A stretch of DNA of 51,307 nt from Reyranella sp. Its GTDB lineage: Bacteria; Pseudomonadota; Alphaproteobacteria; Reyranellales; Reyranellaceae. A model generated the notes under the pieces. It did not search any database, was not told the DNA's origin, and saw only the letters and a list, made by a program, of their open reading frames with translations. The stretch covers positions 1 to 51,307 of the forward strand of contig NZ_SCUT01000060.1 in NCBI RefSeq assembly GCF_004297265.1, read 5' to 3'. A program made the position numbers and the translations under genes. Shown in pieces: positions 34,455 to 42,300 of this stretch (positions are counted from its first letter, which is position 1; each line of letters begins with the position of its first letter).

Positions 34455-35081
34455 CTAGTCCGCACCATGCGAGACGATCCGCGCCGCAGTGTTGCGATGC
34501 AGCCGATAGAAGGCGTCCTGCGGCTGATCCATGTCGAGGATCTCGGCCTCGGGCACGCGTAGGAAGAGACCACGCAGCACCCGCCCTATGCCGCCGTGCG
34601 CGAACACGGCGACCGGGCGCTCGATTGCCAGTGCCGCGATATCGTCGAGTGCCGCCCGTGCGCGTGCAGCGGCCATGATGTAGTTCTCGCCGCCCGGCGG
34701 CTCGTAGGCCCAGCGATCGAGCCGCCGGGCGGCCATCGCACCGGGCCAACCCGCCTCGATCTCCGGGCCGGTCAGCCCGTCCCAATCCCCCCAGCTCATC
34801 TCGCGCAGGCGGTCGTCGAACGACCCTTCGTGATGCGCGAGGCCGGCCTCTTCTGCAGCGAGGGCCAGGGTCTCCCGCACGCGGCCGAGCGGGCTCGCCC
34901 GAACCACGACGTCCGCGGGCGCGTGACCGGCCTGCCGCAGCTCATGCGCCAGCGCACGCCCCATGGCGCGCGCCTGCGCCCGTCCCGTCTCGGTCAGCGG
35001 CGAGTCGAGAAAGCCCTGCGCCCGCTTCTCGGCGTTCCAGACGGTCTCGCCGTGGCGAAACACATAGACGGGATGATGCAC
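34455..35081 (-). CDS. Histidine phosphatase (phosphoglycerate-mutase superfamily)
   Basis: This 208-residue protein begins VYVFRHGETVWN, the RHG phosphohistidine motif with the catalytic His. A second catalytic His is in VAVFAHGGIGRV, and the Glu lies in LREMSWGDW. It is a broad-specificity phosphatase of the family that includes CobC and GpmB-like enzymes. The start is GTG. It sits inside the ABC importer operon, 17 bases after the binding-protein gene, which is unusual and suggests a phosphorylated substrate or a metabolite repair role (inference). Confidence 0.9.
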   Translation of the reverse strand: MHHPVYVFRHGETVWNAEKRAQGFLDSPLTETGRAQARAMGRALAHELRQAGHAPADVVVRASPLGRVRETLALAAEEAGLAHHEGSFDDRLREMSWGDWDGLTGPEIEAGWPGAMAARRLDRWAYEPPGGENYIMAAARARAALDDIAALAIERPVAVFAHGGIGRVLRGLFLRVPEAEILDMDQPQDAFYRLHRNTAARIVSHGAD

Positions 35082-35098
35082 GATCGGTCTCTCGGACG

Positions 35099-36136
35099 TC
35101 AGCGCTCGACCTCGCGGTTCCAGCGCTTGGTCCAGTCGTCGCGCGAGGCGTTGATGGCATCCCAGTCCGGCGCGATGATCAGCTTCGCGCGCTCGCCGAC
35201 CGGCGCCATCTTCAGCTCCGGCATGTTGACGTCGACCTTGGTGTTGACCGGTCCGTTGCCCATTTCCTTGGCCATGCCGGTCTGCACCGGCGCCGACACC
35301 AGCAGCTTGATCATCTCGTGCGCCAGCGGATTGACGGAAGCCTTGGCGACCGGGCAGGCCGAGGCCAGCAGGATCGGTGCGCCTTCCTTCGGGTAGATGA
35401 AGTCAACCGGGAAGCCGGTGTTGGCAAGCGCCTGGACGCGGCCGGTACCCCAGACGGCGATGTTGGCCTGGCCCGACTGGAACAGTTCGGTCATCTTGCC
35501 CGGCGAGGGCTCATAGACCAGTACGTTCGGGTTGATGTCGGCCTTCATCACCTTGAAGCCCGGCTCGATGTTCTTCTCGCCGCCACCGTTCATACGGGCG
35601 AACATCATGAGCGTGTAGAGGCCGTAAGTGTTGTTGATCGGCGGGATCACCAGCTGCTTCTTGAACTTGGGATCCTTGAGGTCGTTCCACGAGGTCGGGA
35701 TCGGCCACCCCTTCTCCTTGAAGACCTTGGTGTTGATCATGAACCCGGTGCCGGTCTGGCCGACCGCGACGGCCTTGTCGTCCTTGAAGAGAGCCGCGGG
35801 GTAGAGCTCGCTCTTGTCGAGGCCCTGGATGGGCGCGCAGAAGCCGAGCTGGATCGCCTGGTACATGACGCCGTCATCCATGATGGCGACATCGATTACC
35901 TGATTGCCCTTCTGGGCCTGCAGCTTGGCCAGCGTGTCGGTGGAGTTGCCGGCGACATACTCGACCTTCACCCCGTGCTTCTTCTCGAACTCGGGGAAGA
36001 CCTCCTTGCGCAGGTGGCTGTCCCACACGCCGCCATAGGCTGCGACGGTGAGCGTCTTCTGCTGTGCCTGTGCGGGCAGCGCGCCCCCCAACAAAGCCAG
36101 AGCCACGATAGTGCTGAAGCCTGCCAAACGGGTCAT
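35099..36136 (-). CDS. Periplasmic solute-binding protein (PotD/AfuA-like)
   Basis: This 345-residue protein has a signal peptide (TIVALALLGGALPAQAQ, cleavage after AQA) and a family-1 solute-binding fold. KTLTVAAYGGVWDSHLRKEV starts the mature part, and IAVWGTGRVQALANTGFPVD lies in the second lobe. It is the first gene of the operon; GGAGGGGG precedes the ATG. It binds the compound later handled by the oxidases. A polyamine, opine or related amine ligand is inferred from family and operon. Confidence 0.9.
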   Translation of the reverse strand: MTRLAGFSTIVALALLGGALPAQAQQKTLTVAAYGGVWDSHLRKEVFPEFEKKHGVKVEYVAGNSTDTLAKLQAQKGNQVIDVAIMDDGVMYQAIQLGFCAPIQGLDKSELYPAALFKDDKAVAVGQTGTGFMINTKVFKEKGWPIPTSWNDLKDPKFKKQLVIPPINNTYGLYTLMMFARMNGGGEKNIEPGFKVMKADINPNVLVYEPSPGKMTELFQSGQANIAVWGTGRVQALANTGFPVDFIYPKEGAPILLASACPVAKASVNPLAHEMIKLLVSAPVQTGMAKEMGNGPVNTKVDVNMPELKMAPVGERAKLIIAPDWDAINASRDDWTKRWNREVER

Positions 36137-36219
36137 TGCCCCCTCCGCTCGTGAGTTCCCCGCCGTCAGTGTTTTATATCGCGGCGCACGGCGTCAAATC
36201 CAATTTTGCGCCGCGCTTG

Positions 36220-36234
36220 ATACCAAAATGTTAT
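36220..36234. promoter_or_regulatory. Candidate LysR (OccR/NocR-like) binding half-site
   Basis: ATAC-N7-TTAT spans 36220-36234, one base different from the ATAA-N7-TTAT element known for OccR/NocR-type regulators and compatible with the general T-N11-A rule. It is in the 106-base divergent region before the LysR gene. The start of the LysR gene is only 9 bases downstream, so binding would also affect the regulator's own expression. Confidence 0.35.
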
Positions 36235-36242
36235 GAAAGGCC

Positions 36243-37157
36243 ATGCGCAGCCTGAACCCCCGCCAGATCGAGGCTTTCCGCGCCGTGGTGCTGACCGGCG
36301 GCGTCGGCATGGCCGCGAATTTGATCAACGTCACCCAGCCCGCCGTCAGCCGGATGATCCGCGACCTGCAGCGGCAACTCGGCCTCACCCTCTTCGAGCG
36401 CCGCGGCACGGGACTGGTGCCGACCAGTGAGGCTCTGTCCCTCTATGCCGAGGTGGAGCGGGCTTTCGTGGGTCTGGATCGCATCGCCCAGATGGCCACC
36501 GAGCTGCGCACGCGGCGGGCCGGCTTCCTGCGAATCGCCGCCCTGCCCGCGCTGGCCAACGGCTTCCTGCCGCGGTTCGCGGGAAGCTATCTGGTCGAGC
36601 GCCCCAAACTCGACCTCGTCCTTTCGGGTCTGGTCTCACATGCCGTGGTCACGGCGGTCGCCCAGGGCCAGAGCGACCTGGGCTTCGCCGAAGGCTCGAT
36701 CGAGCATGCTGCCGTGCGGCTCGAACGCATGCCGCCCGCCCCCTACATGGCGGTGCTGCCGCAGGACCATCCGCTCGCCCGCAAGAAGCGGCTGCGGCCG
36801 GCCGACTTCGAGGGCGAGAGCTTCATCTCGCTGGGCTACTCCTCGCTGTCGCGCTTCCGCATCGACCGCGTCTTCGCCGAGCATGGCGTCCGGCGCGTCA
36901 TGCGCATCGAGACGCCGCTGTCGGAGATCGCCTGCTCGCTTGCCGGCTCGGGCGCGGGCGTGACGCTGTGCGATCCCTTCACCGCGACCGAATACGCGAC
37001 CCGCGGCATTGTCGTGCGGCCCTTCGAACCGCGCATCCACTTCGAATTTGCTGCCCTTTATGCCGCGCAAGGCACGCCGCCCCCGGTGGCGCGCGAATTC
37101 ATCGACAGCTTCCGCGCGCACATCACCGCCTTCCTGCGCTCCCTGCCCCGGCGCTAG
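36243..37157 (+). CDS. LysR-family regulator, OccR/NocR-like
   Basis: This 304-residue regulator has HTH AANLINVTQPAVSRMIRDLQ and the start MRSLNPRQIEAFRAVVLTGG, which is typical of octopine/nopaline catabolism regulators. The effector domain includes GSGAGVTLCDPFTA. It is divergent from the binding-protein gene, so it very probably controls the nine-gene operon. Its stop shares CTAG with the cupin gene stop. Confidence 0.9.
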   Translation: MRSLNPRQIEAFRAVVLTGGVGMAANLINVTQPAVSRMIRDLQRQLGLTLFERRGTGLVPTSEALSLYAEVERAFVGLDRIAQMATELRTRRAGFLRIAALPALANGFLPRFAGSYLVERPKLDLVLSGLVSHAVVTAVAQGQSDLGFAEGSIEHAAVRLERMPPAPYMAVLPQDHPLARKKRLRPADFEGESFISLGYSSLSRFRIDRVFAEHGVRRVMRIETPLSEIACSLAGSGAGVTLCDPFTATEYATRGIVVRPFEPRIHFEFAALYAAQGTPPPVAREFIDSFRAHITAFLRSLPRR

Positions 37158-37567
37158 CCGAATTGCACACCGTACTCGCTGGCAATCGCCACGATCTCCG
37201 CTGGCGCGAGGGAGTGTCCTGCCTCCCGGGTTGCCCGGTCGAAATGGCGGAACATCTCGGCAGCCTGCAGGCCGGGCGTGGCGACGACGAGCAACCGTAC
37301 CGTCATGCTGGTATCATTGCGAAATCCGTGCAGGTCGCCACGCATGAAGGTCGCGCTTGCACCTGCCGGTACCTTGCGCTCGCCCATCTCCCCGATCAGA
37401 GTCAACTCGCCCTCGACGACCAACAGCATCTCTTCGTCGGCGTCGTGGCGATGGGGTGGCACGAAGTAGCCTGGCGGGATCGGGTGATCCGCGACGAAGG
37501 CCGCCACCGTGCCGCCATCGGCCTTCACGATCATCGGCGCGCCCAGAACATCGAGTGTCTCGTTCAT
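37154..37567 (-). CDS. Cupin-domain protein
   Basis: This 137-residue single-domain cupin shows the two conserved motifs: PPHRHDADEEMLLVVEGEL (motif 1 with two His and Glu ligands) and PAGASATFMRGDLHGFRN (motif 2 with His). GGAGGAAAGAG lies immediately before the ATG. Such small cupins are dioxygenases, isomerases or sensors; the reaction cannot be told. It is divergent from a LysR gene. Confidence 0.87.
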   Translation of the reverse strand: MNETLDVLGAPMIVKADGGTVAAFVADHPIPPGYFVPPHRHDADEEMLLVVEGELTLIGEMGERKVPAGASATFMRGDLHGFRNDTSMTVRLLVVATPGLQAAEMFRHFDRATREAGHSLAPAEIVAIASEYGVQFG

Positions 37568-37641
37568 CTCTTTCCTCCGCTTCGTAACGGACCAGCAATA
37601 GGCGAGCGCCGGCCGCCAGGGCAGACGGTCGTTCTGGACAG

Positions 37642-37663
37642 ATTGTTCGGCAGGGCGAACAAT
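37642..37663. promoter_or_regulatory. Perfect inverted repeat before the LysR gene
   Basis: ATTGTTCG (37642-37649) and CGAACAAT (37656-37663) are 8-base arms with 6 bases between. The inner TTC-N8-GAA contains the LysR T-N11-A pattern. It ends 5 bases before the LysR ATG, so binding would repress the regulator itself, and it lies about 75 bases from the divergent cupin start. Confidence 0.6.
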
Positions 37664-37668
37664 GGCGC

Positions 37669-38556
37669 ATGGAAGCCTTCACCGGCATAGAGGCCTTCGC
37701 CCGTGTGGTGGAGACCGGGAGTTTCACCGCCGCCGCCCAGGCGCTGCAGAGCGCCAAGTCTTCGGTCAGCGAGACGGTGCGCACGCTCGAGGAACGCATG
37801 GGCGTGCGCCTGCTCGACCGTACCACGCGCCGGGTGCGGCCGACGGAGGCCGGGACGGCCTTCTATCATCACTGCCGGCGGCTGCTCGACGACCTCGCGC
37901 TGGCGCGCAGCGAGGCCCAGGCCGCCCAGAAGGAACCCGCCGGAAGGCTTCGCATCGCCGCCCCCGACGGCTTCGCCGAGCGCTACATCGTACCCGGCTT
38001 GCCCGCCTTCCTCGCCGCCTATCCGACCATCGAGATCGAACTGATCGCCGGAAGCGGAGCGCTGCGCCTCGTCGACGAAGGCATCGACCTCGCCATCCGC
38101 ATCGTGGAGAAGCCCGAGCCCAGCCTCGTCGTTCGCCGCATCGCGACGTCTCGCGTCTTCATCGTCGCCACCCCCGGCTATCTCGCGCAGCATGGGACGC
38201 CCCGCAAACCGCGCGACATTCTCGGCCATCGGCTGATCGGCTTCGCCCCGCTCGCCTGGCGCGACACCTGGCGCATTGGGACGGAGACCATTGCGGTCCG
38301 GCCCCGTCTTCTCGTCAATAGTTCCGAGTCGTTGCGCACGGCGGCGCTTTCGGGGCTGGGTCTCGCCGCGGTTCCGGAGTGGCTGATCGCCGATGCCCTG
38401 GCCGCCGGCCTCCTCACCCGCGTCCTTGCCATTCACGAGACTCCCACAGGCGGCATCTATGCCGTCTACCCGACCAACCGTCTTCTCACGCCGAAGATCC
38501 GCGCCTTCGTCGACCACACCGTGCGCGACCTGCGCGGTCGCGGACTATCCCGGTAG
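37669..38556 (+). CDS. LysR-family regulator (CrgA/DsdC-like branch)
   Basis: This 295-residue regulator has HTH GSFTAAAQALQSAKSSVSETV and RTTRRVRPTEAG at the wing. The effector domain (GRLRIAAPDGFAERYIVPGL onward, with GIDLAIRI) is typical of the large clade whose members often control a divergent oxidoreductase or cupin gene. It is divergent from the cupin gene and overlaps the convergent methyltransferase gene by 12 bases. Confidence 0.88.
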   Translation: MEAFTGIEAFARVVETGSFTAAAQALQSAKSSVSETVRTLEERMGVRLLDRTTRRVRPTEAGTAFYHHCRRLLDDLALARSEAQAAQKEPAGRLRIAAPDGFAERYIVPGLPAFLAAYPTIEIELIAGSGALRLVDEGIDLAIRIVEKPEPSLVVRRIATSRVFIVATPGYLAQHGTPRKPRDILGHRLIGFAPLAWRDTWRIGTETIAVRPRLLVNSSESLRTAALSGLGLAAVPEWLIADALAAGLLTRVLAIHETPTGGIYAVYPTNRLLTPKIRAFVDHTVRDLRGRGLSR

Positions 38557-39462
38557 CGACTCCGTCAGCAGGAACGTGAGTTCGTGCTTGTTGTGGTGGA
38601 GGTGCAGGACGGCCGCGCCCGGGAGGGCGGCAAAGGCCCTCGCGGTTTCGTGATCGGTCTCGCCCTGGAACTTGATCGTGCAGACGAAGTTGCGGACCTG
38701 CCCGCTGGCCCGCCAGCGCTCGACCAGCCGCAACAGCCGTGCCGGGTAGCAGATCACGTCGGAAAACAGCCAGTCGACGGGACCGACACTGGAGGGGTCG
38801 AGCCCGAATGCGCTTTCGCCCCGCCATTCGACGCCCTGCATCGCCGCGACCTTGGGGTCGAGCGGCGCCTTGTCGATGGCGATGACGTGCGCACCCAACT
38901 TCGCCAGCACCCAGGTCCAGCCGCCCGGGCAGGCGCCGAGATCGAGGCAGCGCTCGCCGGGTTGCGGCCAACGGCGCAGTCGCACCAGCGCTTCCCACAA
39001 TTTCAGGTAGGCGCGGCTGGGCGGCCCGACCTTGTCCTCGATCAGCTCGACCTCGCCGTTGGCGAAGGGTGAGCTGCACGATGCCGCCGCCAGCATCCGG
39101 TCGGACGCGAGCAGGGTCCATGATCCCAGCGGCGCGGTCGGGGCGACGGCGGGAAAGACCACCGGCTTCGCCGAGACGTGTGGCAGCCTTTCCTGGATGA
39201 GCGCGGCACGACGATGATGGAGTGGCGCATACATCGCCCAGTTGCGCTGGATGTCGCGTAATGACTTAGCCGCCGAACCGATCGACGCCACGGGCAGCTC
39301 GACGCACTCGCGCCAGATATTGGCAGCCCAGGCGGCATCGTGCGCCGGTGCATCGGACAGGAGCAGTCGGCCATGTTCGGCGCGGATCGCAACACCGGCG
39401 CGCGCCAGTTCCTCGCGCAACTGGTTCTCGAAGCCGTCGGCGGCAAGATATGCCGTGGTCAC
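38545..39462 (-). CDS. RlmM-type 23S rRNA 2'-O-ribose methyltransferase
   Basis: This 305-residue protein is like RlmM, which methylates the ribose of a cytidine in 23S rRNA using S-adenosylmethionine. Seen: SAM motif CLDLGACPGGWTWVL and a K154-D235-K264-E294 tetrad (AYLKLWEAL, LFSDV, CTIKFQG, KHELTF). An N-terminal RNA-binding part precedes it. The GTG at 39462 (then TTAYLAADGFENQL) matches the family start; the frame is open to 39534 with only a TTG. It is shorter than enterobacterial RlmM (about 360). The exact RNA target is inferred. Confidence 0.8.
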   Translation of the reverse strand: MTTAYLAADGFENQLREELARAGVAIRAEHGRLLLSDAPAHDAAWAANIWRECVELPVASIGSAAKSLRDIQRNWAMYAPLHHRRAALIQERLPHVSAKPVVFPAVAPTAPLGSWTLLASDRMLAAASCSSPFANGEVELIEDKVGPPSRAYLKLWEALVRLRRWPQPGERCLDLGACPGGWTWVLAKLGAHVIAIDKAPLDPKVAAMQGVEWRGESAFGLDPSSVGPVDWLFSDVICYPARLLRLVERWRASGQVRNFVCTIKFQGETDHETARAFAALPGAAVLHLHHNKHELTFLLTESLPG

Positions 39463-39575
39463 GCGGTCGTTTCGCAGCAGAGATTGAACATAATCAATCT
39501 CAATGTAACAGGCCGGCCATGGAAAATCCGGCAAACCTCATGCTAGCGTCGTTCAACAACGGAGGAGAGAGAGTG

Positions 39576-40157
39576 ATGTTCAACAAACGGTTCCTCATCG
39601 CGGCAGTGCTCGCCGGGTCGATTGCGACCGCCGGCGGCGCGTTCGCGCAGAGCCAGCCGATCGTCGGCATCTCGACGGTCACCACCTATTCGGTCGACGC
39701 GACAATCACCGCCATCGATCCCTCCAAGCGCACCGTGACCTTCACCGGCCCGGCCGGCCGCTCGATCACCGCGAAGGTTAGCGACGGCGTGAAGATGGAC
39801 ACCAGCAAGGTCGGCGACGCCGTCTCGGCGGCGTTCGAGAACAAGCTCACCTTCGTGCTGTCCGGCCCGAACGCCGCGACGCCGCGCGACCGCGACCTGA
39901 GCGTCACGGCCGCTGCCTCTTCCGGCAACCGCGCTGCCGGCGCGATGGCCGACCAGACCGTCGCCAACTGGTGGGTCACCGGCGTCAATCCCTCGGCCGG
40001 CACCATCTCGGTCGTCAATCCGAGCGGCGGCGAGGTCCAGACCTACTCCGCAGCCACCGCGGAGGGCCGCGCGCAGCTCCCGCGCGTCAAGACCGGCGAC
40101 AAGCTCACGGCCATCGACACCTCGGTGCTGGTCGTGGCGATTTCGCCTAAGAAGTAA
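39576..40157 (+). CDS. Secreted hypothetical protein, beta-rich
   Basis: This 193-residue protein has a clear signal peptide (FLIAAVLAGSIATAGGAFAQ). The mature part has repeated strand-like stretches (DATITAIDPSKRTVTFTGPA and ISVVNPSGGEVQTYSA) suggesting two or more small beta domains. It contains no Cys. GGAGGAG stands before the ATG at 39576. I recognise no family with confidence. It is convergent with the kinase gene. Confidence 0.75.
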   Translation: MFNKRFLIAAVLAGSIATAGGAFAQSQPIVGISTVTTYSVDATITAIDPSKRTVTFTGPAGRSITAKVSDGVKMDTSKVGDAVSAAFENKLTFVLSGPNAATPRDRDLSVTAAASSGNRAAGAMADQTVANWWVTGVNPSAGTISVVNPSGGEVQTYSAATAEGRAQLPRVKTGDKLTAIDTSVLVVAISPKK

Positions 40158-40168
40158 CGACCAACGAC

Positions 40169-40190
40169 CTCGGCGGCGCCGGCCGCCGAG
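40169..40190. terminator. Hairpin between convergent genes
   Basis: CTCGGCGGC and GCCGCCGAG are perfect 9-base arms with a GCCG loop, lying 12 bases after one stop and 3 bases from the other. It would stop transcription from either side. There is no U-run on either strand. Confidence 0.45.
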
Positions 40191-40192
40191 CG

Positions 40193-42019
40193 TCAGCCGC
40201 CACGACGGCCGAAGCTTCCCCGCATCGTTCCGACCTTGGTCCGCAGTTCCAGCGCGACCCGGTCACCATTCGCCCTGCCGGTCGCCGTGAAGCCGCCCAT
40301 CGAACAGTCCTGGCCTTCGTAGATGCGGCCGCTGCCCGTTATGTCGCCGTTCGAGGCAACGGCAAGCGAGACGGCCGAGACGCCGCAACCCGGCTGCGTG
40401 ATACGGCCGATCAGCTGGCCGCCGGCAATGCTCAATTCCGCCGTCACGACACCCGGCAGCTCGGCGAAGCCGGTGGTCGACAGGCCACCGCTATAGACGC
40501 CGTCATAGGCGCCGGCCTGTCTGGGGGCCGGTGACATCGAATTATGCGGCCGCGCAGCGGACGAAGCGACCGAGGGCACTTCCCGCAGGAGCGCCGGGAC
40601 CTGCGCCGCGGTCAGATAGCCGGTCGCCGCATGCCCTTTGGCCTTCTGCCAGGCCGCGATCATCTCACGCGAACGCTCGCCGAAGGTACCGTCGGAGCCG
40701 CGCGTGTCGTAACCCAGCGAGGTGAGGACGGTCTGGATACGCTGGCGGTCGGCTGCAATGAGCTGCAGCGCCTCCTCACCCTCGCGTGCCGCAACGGCCG
40801 CTTCCGTCTCATGGATTGGCGCGGGCGCTGGCACCGCGGCAACCGTCTCGGCCGACTGCGCCTGCTGGGGCCGAGGTGGCAGCGTCTCGACGTAGTAGCC
40901 GATCGCCAACGCGAGCAGCGCTGCCGCAACGGCGCCGAGAGTCATCGGCTTCCAGCGCGAACGGGGCTGGGGCGTGAAGGCGAGCTCGGCAGGTGCGCTT
41001 GGCGGTGTCGGGGGCGTGGGCGGTGTTGGTAGTGTCGGAGGCACAGGCCGCGCCAGGGGCTGCGACATGATCATCGTCGCATTGGCATCGGCCGTCGCGC
41101 GCCCCAGCAAAGCGCGCCAGGCAGCGATCGTTTGCGGTCGCTCTTCGAAACGCACTGCCAGCCCGGCATCGATCCCGGCGAGAAGCTGCGCCGGGAAGCC
41201 GATCAACTGCAGGCTGGCGAGAGGCACATAGGTATCGGCGAGCAGGCGCTCGAAGGCACTGGGCGGCGCCTTGCCGGTGATCGCATGATGCAGTGTCGCC
41301 GCCAGCCCGTAGATGTCGGTCCACGGTCCCTGCTTGCCGGCGGCGAACTGCTCGGCAGCGGCATAGCCCGGGGTGAAGATCGCCGTCATGGTCGAGGACC
41401 GGCCGGCAACGGCCAGCCGCGCCGCTCCGAAATCGATCAGCGTCGGCAGGCCGGCCTCGTTCACCAGGATGTTGCCCGGCTTGATATCGCGATGGAGAAA
41501 GCCCGACTCGTGCACCTGCTGAAGCCCGTCCAGCAGCGGCGGCAGGAACCAGTCGATTTCGGCCGGCGACAGCGGGCCCCTCGCTTTTACCCGTTCCTCC
41601 AGCGTGTCGCCACGCACCAGCTCCATCACCATGTAGGAGGTGCCGTTGGCCTCCACGAAGTCGAAGACCTTCACGATGGAAGGAGCCTCGTGGAGATTGG
41701 CCAAGGTCCGGCCTTCCGCGACGAAGCGCTCCCGGCCCCAGGAGAAGTCCTCAGCGACTGCTGTGGAACGCGGCAGGACGGAGGCGCCGTCCTGGCGGAT
41801 CGCCAGCGCGGGCGGCAGGTATTCCTTCAGGGCGACTTCACGGTCGAGCTGGGTGTCGCGGACACGGTAGATGATGCCGAACCCACCCTGCCCCAGCACC
41901 TCCAGAACCTCGTAGCGGCCAACCACGCGCCCCGGGGTCAGCGCTACATGGTCGACCGCAGCAGCGGAATCGGCCGGACCGGCAGGCTTCTCGCCCGTAT
42001 CGTCGTCCTCGATGTGCAT
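40193..42019 (-). CDS. Membrane Ser/Thr protein kinase with C-terminal peptidoglycan-binding-like domain
   Basis: This 608-residue protein has a kinase domain (residues about 35-305): G-loop LGQGGFGIIYR, K65 (VALKEYL), HRD D178 (FLHRDIKPGN), DFG D196. A Pro-rich linker (PTPPTPPTPP) follows, then a single membrane segment about 360-377 and an outer part with a PG_binding_1-like repeat (LTSLGYDTRGSDGTFGERS). A C-terminal beta region of about 110 residues with two Cys ends the protein. AGGAGG precedes the ATG at 42019. It probably senses envelope state and phosphorylates cytoplasmic partners. Confidence 0.9.
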   Translation of the reverse strand: MHIEDDDTGEKPAGPADSAAAVDHVALTPGRVVGRYEVLEVLGQGGFGIIYRVRDTQLDREVALKEYLPPALAIRQDGASVLPRSTAVAEDFSWGRERFVAEGRTLANLHEAPSIVKVFDFVEANGTSYMVMELVRGDTLEERVKARGPLSPAEIDWFLPPLLDGLQQVHESGFLHRDIKPGNILVNEAGLPTLIDFGAARLAVAGRSSTMTAIFTPGYAAAEQFAAGKQGPWTDIYGLAATLHHAITGKAPPSAFERLLADTYVPLASLQLIGFPAQLLAGIDAGLAVRFEERPQTIAAWRALLGRATADANATMIMSQPLARPVPPTLPTPPTPPTPPSAPAELAFTPQPRSRWKPMTLGAVAAALLALAIGYYVETLPPRPQQAQSAETVAAVPAPAPIHETEAAVAAREGEEALQLIAADRQRIQTVLTSLGYDTRGSDGTFGERSREMIAAWQKAKGHAATGYLTAAQVPALLREVPSVASSAARPHNSMSPAPRQAGAYDGVYSGGLSTTGFAELPGVVTAELSIAGGQLIGRITQPGCGVSAVSLAVASNGDITGSGRIYEGQDCSMGGFTATGRANGDRVALELRTKVGTMRGSFGRRGG

Positions 42020-42105
42020 GTGCCTCCTGCCCCCACCCGGCAACGTTCGGGGAAGACCGGCGTTCCTCGAATATCCGCCTGCGGAACAGTGCAGTGAGGT
42101 CTACC

Positions 42106-42252
42106 GTGACACCGGGTCTCAAGATCCTCGACGAAGAACCTGCCCCCACCCTCGACGAAGCGGAAATTCGCGTGCCGACAGCAGGAACGTGGCTGGCCCT
42201 AGGCGCCGGTATCCTCGTCGTCGCGGCGGGCTTCGTCTGGACGATCCTGTAG
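42106..42252 (+). CDS. Tiny single-helix membrane protein (48 aa)
   Basis: A GTG-start frame of 48 codons is preceded by TGAGGT 5 bases upstream. The N-terminal half is acidic (KILDEEPAPTLDEAEIRV); the C-terminal half is one membrane helix (WLALGAGILVVAAGFVWTIL). It starts 86 bases from the kinase start on the opposite strand. Charge pattern, ribosome site and a good hydrophobic span support it as real, although short frames of this size occur by chance. Its function is unknown. Confidence 0.5.
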   Translation: MTPGLKILDEEPAPTLDEAEIRVPTAGTWLALGAGILVVAAGFVWTIL

Positions 42253-42300
42253 CGAGACCACACGGGGCGGGCTAACCTCCGGACAACACGGAGGAATTTC

